Of a DNA stretch of 64,000 bases, positions 54,391 through 61,404 are shown one piece after another. Origin of the DNA: Streptomyces sp. NBC_00510 (GTDB taxonomy: Bacteria; Actinomycetota; Actinomycetes; Streptomycetales; Streptomycetaceae); assembly GCA_036013505.1 (NCBI GenBank), contig CP107851.1, positions 248,001-312,000 on the forward strand. The letters are read 5' to 3'. A program made the position numbers and the translations under genes. The notes beneath the pieces are model-generated. The model did not search any database and was not told the DNA's origin. It was given only the letters and a program-made list of their open reading frames with translations. Numbering within the stretch: the first letter of the stretch is position 1; each line of letters begins with the position of its first letter.

Positions 54391-55290
54391 TCAAAGGCCC
54401 TTCAAGACACGATCAAGTGCCGACCGCCCTGCGGGCCCCCAGTTCGGCTTCCCGCCGGGCAGACCGCGGTCCCCGTTCTGGCCCATCAGCATGAGGAACA
54501 GGCTCTTCATTGCGGCCAGCCCACGCGCCCGTCGGACCGCCGCCTCGTCCGCCTGCACATAGCTGTCGAAGAACCGCGAGGCGCCGCCCGCGGGAAGCAG
54601 CACCCAGGCGGCCGCAAGGTCCCAGGCCGGGTCGCCGGCAAAGACTTCGCCGAAGTCGACGACGCCCGCCAGTGTCCCGTCCGCGACGACGACGTTCGCG
54701 GGATGCAGGTCGCCGTGAACCCACACCCGCGGGCCTTCCCACCGGGGAGCCGCGACCGCGTCGTCCCACACAGCCCGGATGTCGTCCTCGGCAAAGTGGC
54801 CGAGGTCCACGGCCCGCAGGAAGTCCTCGAAGCCCTCCATGCACTCCTTGGGGTGACCGCCGCGGTCCGAGGCGTGCGGTGCTTCGGCGGGCGCCTCCAC
54901 ATGCAGTGCCTTGAGGAAGGCCGCCAGGATGTCGGCCGCATGGTCGCTGCGGGTGATCGAGCCGTGGTCCAGCGGCGTGCCCTCAACCCACGTCATGACG
55001 GTCCAGATCTTGGGGAAGCGTTCGGACGGCGCACCGTCCCGCACGGGGACCGGGATGGGCAGCGGCAGGCGCGAGGCCAGGGTCGGCAGCCACCGGCGCT
55101 CCTTGAGCTGCAGATCCGGGTTGGTGTCCATCCGCTGCATCCGGACCGCCAACTCGTCCCCGAGGCGCCACATCTGGTTGCCCCATCCGCCCACCACCTC
55201 GCGGATGGGCAGCGCGGCCAAGTCCGGATGCTGGTCCCGCAGCAGGTCGCGGACCAGATCCTCGCTGATCTCCATCTCGGATTCGATCAT
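54391..55290 (-). CDS. aminoglycoside phosphotransferase (APH) family kinase
   Basis: This 299-residue product has VGGWGNQMWRLGDELAVRMQ as N-lobe with LAVRM in place of the Lys strand (Arg instead of Lys). The catalytic loop is VHGDLHPANVVVADG (HGDxHxxN), and VVDFGEVFAGDPAWDLAAAW carries the Mg-binding Asp. APH-like enzymes phosphorylate aminoglycosides, macrolides or metabolites using ATP/GTP. The substrate cannot be told from sequence. It is monocistronic, next to an IS256 remnant. Confidence 0.87.
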   Translation of the reverse strand: MIESEMEISEDLVRDLLRDQHPDLAALPIREVVGGWGNQMWRLGDELAVRMQRMDTNPDLQLKERRWLPTLASRLPLPIPVPVRDGAPSERFPKIWTVMTWVEGTPLDHGSITRSDHAADILAAFLKALHVEAPAEAPHASDRGGHPKECMEGFEDFLRAVDLGHFAEDDIRAVWDDAVAAPRWEGPRVWVHGDLHPANVVVADGTLAGVVDFGEVFAGDPAWDLAAAWVLLPAGGASRFFDSYVQADEAAVRRARGLAAMKSLFLMLMGQNGDRGLPGGKPNWGPAGRSALDRVLKGL

Positions 55291-55348
55291 GCGGAGTCAC
55301 ATTACGTGGGGGTCTATAAAACGAGCGGTGTAACCAGGGTGGTTGGGG

Positions 55349-56060
55349 TTACTGGGGGGCTGCGGAGAGTCGGCCGTCGAAGGCGTTCAGGGCGGTCTTC
55401 CAGCGCATGGTCCAGCGGGCCTGGCCTTTGCCGGTGGGGTCCAGGCTCATGATGGCCATGTAGACGCACTTCAACGCGGCGGTCTCGTTCGGGAAATGCC
55501 CACGGGCCTTGACCGCCCGGCGGATCCTGGCGTTCACGGACTCGATCGCGTTCGTGGTGCAGACGATGCGGCGAATCTCGCTGTCGAAGCGGAGGAACGG
55601 GGTGAACTCCTCCCATGCGTTCTCCCAGAGCCGGACGATCGCCGGGTACTTCTTGCCCCAGGCACCGGCGAACTCGGCAAACCGCTCGAGCGCGGCCTCT
55701 TCGGTCGGTGCGGTGTAGACGGGCTTGAGGACACGAGCGATCTTGTCCCAGTCCTGGCGGGCCGCATAGCGAAAGGAGTTCCGCAGCAGGTGGACCACAC
55801 AGGTCTGCACCGTGGTGCGGGGCCAGACGGTCTCCACCGCGTCGGGCAGGCCCTTGAGGCCGTCGCAGACGAGCATGAGGACGTCGTTGACGCCTCGGTT
55901 CTTGATCTCGGTGAGGATGTGCATCCAGTGCTTGGCGCCCTCGCCGCCGTCACCGGCCCACAGGCCCAGGATGTCCCGCCGACCCTCTGCAGTGACGGCC
56001 AGAGCCACGTAGATCGGCCGGTTGGCCACGGCGCCGTCCCGGATCTTGGTTCTGTCGACG
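55349..56060 (-). mobile_element. IS256 family transposase C-terminal remnant
   Basis: About 235 residues: IRDGAVANRPIYVALAVTAE, GRRDILGLWAGDGGEGAKHW (second Asp region), VCDGLKGLPDAVETVWPRTT, HLLRNSFRYAARQDWDKI and VCTTNAIESVNARIRRAVKA (catalytic Glu in NAIES). IS256 transposases are about 400-420 residues; the first third with the initial catalytic Asp is gone. TATAAAACGAGCGGTGTAACC beside the stop may belong to its terminal repeat. Confidence 0.8.
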
Positions 56061-56130
56061 ATCTTGTGATTCGGACGCTCGAGCGGATCGTGTCAGCTGT
56101 TCACGATCACGCACGGCGTGCTCTTGTGAC

Positions 56131-56500
56131 GTGCTCTTGGAGCTTTTTCCGCACTTGTCCGCATTGCTGATCGAGGGGATCCAGCGGCGGCCGGACAGAG
56201 TAGTGCTGAGGACGCGGGCACGATCGACGACCGCGGTTTGCCGGTGCGGCCAAGGATCGGCACGCGTGCACGGCCGGTATGTGCGCGAGCTGCGCGATGT
56301 CGCCGTGGGCGGGCTCGGCGTTGTAATCCAGTTATCCATACGCCGATTCCGTTGTGAGAATGCCGCCTGTTCGGTGGTGACGTTCGCCGAGCAGATCGCG
56401 GGGCTGACCACCCCGCACAGTCGCCATACTCCGCTGCTGCGCGGGCTGCTGACGCAGATCGGCCTGGCCTTGTCCGGCCGGGCGGGAACCCGACTCGGCT
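56131..56500 (+). mobile_element. ISL3 family transposase N-terminal remnant
   Basis: The frame beginning about 56131 reads LLELFPHLSALLIEGIQRRP, the zinc-finger CRCGQGSARVHGRYVRELRD, IQLSIRRFRCENAACSVVTF and LLRGLLTQIGLALSGRAGTR. This is the zf-ISL3 plus HTH start of ISL3 transposases. The DDE domain is missing after about 56500. It is directly adjacent to the truncated IS256. Confidence 0.75.
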
Positions 56501-56683
56501 GCGGGCGACGAAGCAGATCAGCGGGTCGCCGGCGGTGATCGACTCCAGCCATGGACGGGCCGCCCGCAGGGCCCCCCAAAGTGGCCCCAGCCAGTCGACC
56601 GTGCACGGCCGGGCACGTCTGTGACCATGTGGATGACCGCGGGCCTGGAAACACCCACCAACGCAGCGGCTCTGAGCGTGCTG

Positions 56684-56830
56684 TCAGCGGTTCCCGCGCC
56701 GTAGTGCGTACAGCGTGGCGCCATGTTGGTCTTCCAGTGTCTTTCCGCCGGGGCCCAGGAACGGCAGGGTCAGGACGTAGAGCAGGACGGGGCCGGCACT
56801 CACCCAAGGCACTCCCCGCCTCACCGACAT
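56684..56830 (-). pseudogene. membrane-protein remnant
   Basis: The 48-residue frame MSVRRGVPWVSAGPVLLYVL, then PFLGPGGKTLEDQHGATLYA, has one TM segment and then stops. Probably a truncated gene. The rest of 56500-56928 shows nothing supported. Confidence 0.25.
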
Positions 56831-56928
56831 AGCCCGGCAGCAATCTGGATCAGGCCGCCCTCCTGCATCTGGCAGCATCGGCCGAACTTGTCAACACCCC
56901 AAGCACAGCTCAGTAGTCATTCCGCCCG

Positions 56929-57435
56929 TCAGTCCAACGGAATAAACCCACCGTGCACACCCAACGGAAGGCCGGGAATAACAAGGCCTCCGGCCGCCTG
57001 TCGAGCAAGCCAAATAGGAACTTCCTCCGAATACTCCTCCCACTGGCTCCATTGCCTAAACCACACGCCAATTTTCCATTCCGTCCGCCCATGCCGGACC
57101 AAGAAGAGGGCATCACTCTCAGCCGAAAGCGCCCAAAGCACAGCACCTGACTCCGAATGCGGATACACATCATGAGGAATCGCTTCGGGATACAACTCAT
57201 GATACAGACCGGCCATCTGCAAGATATATTCGGATTGACTTGCCCCGGAAGAGTTCGGATGCAAGACCTTCAAAAAGTGGCCGACCACACCCGGCCCGTA
57301 CGATGCACAGAATTCTTTATAACTGACGGGAAGCGGGCCGGTCACCTCCTCAATCGACCGCCATGCGTCGTTCGAGGAGTAAAATCGGGGTTCACCGAAG
57401 GAATCATAAACTTCTCCTGACAGCAATGGAATCAA
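56929..57435 (-). CDS. SUKH-type immunity protein for adjacent RHS toxin
   Basis: This 168-residue SMI1/KNR4-like protein (DAWRSIEEVTGPLPVSYKEF, CASYGPGVVGHFLKVLHP, VLWALSAESDALFLVRHGRT, YSEEVPIWLARQAAGGLVIP) starts at the ATG at 57435, overlapping the toxin stop (ATGA). The base composition here is clearly more AT-rich than the surroundings, with codons such as AAT, TTC/TTT and ATA, a sign of transfer from another source. Position and family make it the cognate antidote of the endonuclease domain. Confidence 0.8.
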   Translation of the reverse strand: MIPLLSGEVYDSFGEPRFYSSNDAWRSIEEVTGPLPVSYKEFCASYGPGVVGHFLKVLHPNSSGASQSEYILQMAGLYHELYPEAIPHDVYPHSESGAVLWALSAESDALFLVRHGRTEWKIGVWFRQWSQWEEYSEEVPIWLARQAAGGLVIPGLPLGVHGGFIPLD

Positions 57436-58890
57436 CCGCTCTTACAGCTCGACGTTGGGGTGATTGAATTAACTATAAAACAATTGTCGTTGACCGCGCC
57501 GCGGGCCACGATGGCGATCGAACTGGGAACCAAGGGGTTAGAACCCCTATACACAGGGCGCACCCATAGGTCGACCGTGCCGCTGACCTTCAGAGCCTTC
57601 TCAACCCTCTGCTCGATAGTGTTGTACATCAACTGATTCGCCGTCTGACACATGGGGACGAAGTTGGAGATTTCCGGCCCCTCCGTATACCGATGCAATC
57701 AAGTGCCCTCGCGCAGGTTCCGTCAACAAACCGTTGAACCCATCCGGATCCACCGACGGATCCACCCGTTTGGTTCGAATATCGCTCTTGGTCACCAGCG
57801 CCATGGCTCCAGTAGCACGACATCCTGCCCCGCCAGGCGCCTGTTGCAAAGGCATGTATTCGATGTTTGATCCCAACCCTCGGGGTCCGGTGTCACATGG
57901 ATCCCTCTCGTTGTCATCAGGAATCGAGCACCCCGCAGTGGCACACACCACCGCCGGCGATGGGCCCGTCGCGTCAACCGGTGCGTAGTCAGGATAGGAA
58001 GTGACGATGGCCTCAGTCAGATCATCGAGCCCGCGGAGGTCCACGGCTTCGGCTCTCGAGGCCTCGTTAATCTTGCGGACGTTGACCTGGGGCTTGGGAG
58101 CAGGGCGTGCAACCTTGGTTTGGGCTTGCTTTGGTCCCTTGGGGTTCTGCTGCACAGGCGGTTTCGGTGGCCGAGTGACCGAATTGGTGCGCGTCCCGCC
58201 TCGCGAGCCTTGATTTGCTGGTCTGTACGTTGTCTGCCGGTCGAGCAGCCGCTAGTGCACCGGGTGGTGGTCCCTCGAGCCGTCGTGGTGGTACGTCCTC
58301 GTGAATTGGTTGAGGACCTGAGGCATCTGCTGTTGCACATGTCGTGGTTCTGGGACCGGGTGGATGTCCGGGTCTTGATCTTGGGTTTGTTCTTGGGCTT
58401 GGCCTGGTTTTTGCCGATGCCTCTGCTGCCGCCCTTGGCGGTGCTGCCACCGCCAGCGGCGCCGCCTCTGCCGCCGCCGCGTCCTGCGCCGGGGCCTGCG
58501 CCGCCTCGGGGGTCGAAGGCGTGTCCGGTGCTGTCGGTGCCGTTGAGGGGTTCGCCGTTGCCGTAGAGGTAGCGGTTGGCCTGGATGGAGGGGGTGGGGT
58601 CGAGGGTCCAGTTGTCGCGGGAGGGGAAGGTGCCGGTGCCGGGCTGGTACCAGCGGGCGGCCATGTTGACGTTGCCGGTGGCGGGGTCGGTCCAGTCGGA
58701 CTGGTAGCCGACGTGGTGCCGGTGGTGGAGGTCCTTGCCGAAGGGGTCGTACGCGGTGGAGCCGGTAACAGTGGTGCCGGTTGCGTCCAGCGCGGCAACG
58801 AGGTCGGTGTGCTGGTCGGTGATGGCGAGTTGTCTGGTGGTACCGGTGAGGGTACCCAGGACGGTGCCGTCGGGAGTGCGGCTGTAGGTG
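57432..58890 (-). pseudogene. truncated RHS toxin with DNA/RNA non-specific endonuclease domain
   Basis: Reading from about 58890: RHS repeats (TYSRTPDGTVLGTLTGTTRQ, LVAALDATGTTVTGSTAYDP) and the RHS core end (GNVNMAARWYQPGTGTFPSR, ANRYLYGNGEPLNGTDSTGH). A Gly/Lys-rich linker follows, then in another frame RKINEASRAEAVDLRGLDDL, PARGHLIASVYGGAGN (RGH of the NUC catalytic site) and, after a missing base, NFVPMCQTANQLMYNTIEQR and VDLWVRPVYRGSNPL. The last part is a non-specific endonuclease toxin. The RHS N-terminus is lost and at least two frameshifts are present. Confidence 0.72.
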
Positions 58891-60097
58891 CCTGTGACCA
58901 CTCCGACCAGCGACGCCCGTGCGGCCGCGATCCTCGCGGCCGCCGTCGGCGCCGTCTTCGACGAGAACCAGTTCCTGACGGTGAGCGTGCGAGAGCCCGG
59001 CAAGGCAGCCGTCGAGATCACCGGGGAACTCGACAAGGACTACGACCTGAAGTTCCCTACGGCTGCCGTGGACGGCCTGCTCACGCACCTGAGCGACCTC
59101 CTGACCAACCGGACCGCCGCCGTCCTGTCGGTCACGATCCCCGCCCGCAGCGGCAACCGGGACGTGGGCCTGGCACCTGCCCGAGACAACGACCCTGTTC
59201 CTTGAGGAGGTCAGCGGCCTGCTCGGCCCGGACGTCCACCACGTCGACCTCAGGCACCACCACTCTCTTGACGGCGGCACCATCGGTCTCCTCAACAACA
59301 GTGCCTTCACCGAGGACGTGAAAGCACTGCTGTACCGGCGAGGCATCGCCGACTACGAGGGCTCTCGATCGACCGATGGTGGACCGGCCCGCCCGGGCGC
59401 GACCAACGGCGACGTTCTCCGAGAAGCACTCACCGCCGCCGGTATCGCTCACCGGACCGACTGTGAGACGTCCGGCTCCTGGATCGCCGTCGACCTCGAC
59501 TGCGACGCCACCATCCGCGTGAGCGGCCACGGCAGCGTCGGCACCCCTGTCGCCGCGCACCGCGGCTGGGTGGCCCGCTTCCACCCGGACGGAACCGCGA
59601 ACAGCAGGCACCGGGAGATCTACTCCTCCGACAGCGCGGATCTCGCTGCCGACACGACTGCGGTCGTCTCGGCAGTGACCGAGTGCATGGACCACCACAG
59701 CCACCAGCCCGACGCTGGGCACAGGGCGCGCATTGACGGCGCGGCCTGCGAGTTGGATTACGCGCACTCCGTCGCCATCGAGGCGCGCCAGAACCTTCTG
59801 GTCCTGGCTGCGACCTACGTGGGCAGCCTCCTGCGGCCGCACCTGCCGGGTGCGGCCGCCATCTCCTTCGACGCCACCAGTCGCACCCTGCGCGCTGTCC
59901 GGGACAACGCGGGTCAGGCTGTGTGGAGCGCGCGATGTCATGCGGTCGGCGTGCCCGCAGGGCTGATCGAAGACGTGGTGGAGGTCCTGGGCGACGCCCT
60001 GGGATACGGCACCGGCGCTGTGGCGTTCGCCAAGGCCGGATGGACGAGCTCCGGCGAGATCGACGAGGTCTATGACGTGCTGCTCCCGCAGAAGTAG
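58888..60097 (+). pseudogene. unrecognised protein, one frameshift
   Basis: The frame from the GTG at 58888 reads RAAAILAAAVGAVFDENQFL, TVSVREPGKAAVEITGELDK, AAVLSVTIPARSGNR. Removing one G near 59160 continues TWAWHLPETTTLFLEEVSGL and joins the long frame ending at 60097 (GIAHRTDCETSGSWIAVDLD, AIEARQNLLVLAATYVGSLL, GWTSSGEIDEVYDVLLPQ). The total is about 400 residues. Family unknown. Its 5' end is fused to the truncated RHS gene on the opposite strand. Confidence 0.55.
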
Positions 60098-60111
60098 TCG
60101 GGAAGCGTCAG

Positions 60112-60145
60112 CAGGGCCGGGCGTCATCGTGGGCGCCCGGCCCTG
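60112..60145. terminator. 12-bp perfect hairpin between convergent genes
   Basis: CAGGGCCGGGCG and CGCCCGGCCCTG with a 10-nt loop, 15 bp after the stop at 60097. It serves the plus-strand gene and possibly the convergent hemerythrin gene. Confidence 0.8.
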
Positions 60146-60255
60146 TTGCGTGTGCGCGAGCCGCCGGCTGCGGCCTCATTCGCAGATGAATTGATCACGC
60201 CGGGCGGAGTTGGCCCCCGCCCGGCATCCCAGACCACAGCCTCCGAGAGGGGAAT

Positions 60256-60939
60256 TCAGGCGCCGATGCGGGGCGGTGTGGCAGTGCCGTGGACCCGCTT
60301 GGCGTGGGCCGCATACTGGCGGCGTGCCATGGCCGGGACGAGCAGCCGAACGGGCAGGGGGGCCAGCGCGAGGACGGCCTTGACGACCTCGGGGTCGCCC
60401 TCGTACATCGCCATTCCGAAGACGAGCGCCATGACCTTCTTCGGAGTGACCGCCTTGCCGTGCTCGGCGAGCTGGTGCCACTCCTTCGCGGTGAGATGCT
60501 TCTCGACCAGCGGCAGGATCTGCTCCTCTTCCAGCGCCATGTGTTCCACGAGAGCGGCCGTCAGCCTCTCGAACGCGTCAGCGAGCGCTTCGCCGCCCTG
60601 CCCGGTTGAGCGCCAGCCGCCGAGCAGCCCGGTGACCTCCGTGTGTCCGTCCTCGATGGCCTGGTGCTGCTGCTCCATGGTCGGCACGATGGCCGCCGCC
60701 TCCGCGCCCCCGCGCTCCACGAGCTTGGGCCACAGCAGCAGGTCCTCGCCTTCGTGGTGCTGGTGCAGGACGGCGCACACCAGAGCGGCGTGGGCACCGA
60801 CAACCTCCGCGCGCCGGATGTCTCCCGGCGCGACGGACCGGATGAGGCCGGGCAGCAGCCGGAACTCCCGGCGCAGCCCCGCGTGGGCCATGTACATGTC
60901 GCGCGTGTCGGCCATAGGTTCATTGACGAGTGGAGCCAT
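60256..60939 (-). CDS. hemerythrin (HHE) domain protein
   Basis: This 227-residue product starts at the ATG at 60939 with GGGAAGAG upstream. The diiron ligands follow the HHE pattern: AHAGLRREF (His), HQHHEGEDLLLWP (HxxxE), EQQHQAIEDGH (His) and VEHMALEEEQILPLV (HxxxE), forming a four-helix bundle. A C-terminal amphipathic part (VRLLVPAMARRQYAAHAKRV) extends the domain. Likely O2, NO or iron sensing/handling in the cytosol. It is upstream of and codirectional with the LuxR regulator, whose stop is about 465 bp away. Confidence 0.87.
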   Translation of the reverse strand: MAPLVNEPMADTRDMYMAHAGLRREFRLLPGLIRSVAPGDIRRAEVVGAHAALVCAVLHQHHEGEDLLLWPKLVERGGAEAAAIVPTMEQQHQAIEDGHTEVTGLLGGWRSTGQGGEALADAFERLTAALVEHMALEEEQILPLVEKHLTAKEWHQLAEHGKAVTPKKVMALVFGMAMYEGDPEVVKAVLALAPLPVRLLVPAMARRQYAAHAKRVHGTATPPRIGA

Positions 60940-61404
60940 GTTCTCTTCCCTTGTATCGCGGCAGCACATCCCGCCACGGGATGCGGCCGGTATTCGTCGA
61001 CCGGGCACGACGTCGTGTAAGACCGGACCGCCCGGTGGGCTGCGATACCGTCGCCGTCGAAGAAGGCTGCCGAGCGGGGCTTTCCGGCAGGCCAAGCGCT
61101 ACGAGTCAAGGCGCTTGCTTTGCCGGAAACGGAGAACGGGCCGCAGCCGCCAGAGGAGCATGCCAAGAGGACGCATCCCCGTGCATCGGCCAGATGACTT
61201 GACCACGCGGCCCAGGTAAGGGATGACGGAGCAATCTCAACTGAACCGGGTGCCGAGGATCCAACTCGAGGGCTTTGTCGTTCTCTCGTTCCGCCCGAGG
61301 GGCCGGCGCCCTACGGCCGGTGTCGTCGAGACGGCGGGGTCGCTTGGGGCGGGGGGTCAGGGCGCGGCTGCCGGGTCAGGCCGGACGGAACCGCAGCGAC
61401 GTGG
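60940..61404. other. intergenic, no gene recognised
   Basis: Separates the hemerythrin start from the LuxR stop. Contains only short frames without motifs. Confidence 0.4.
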
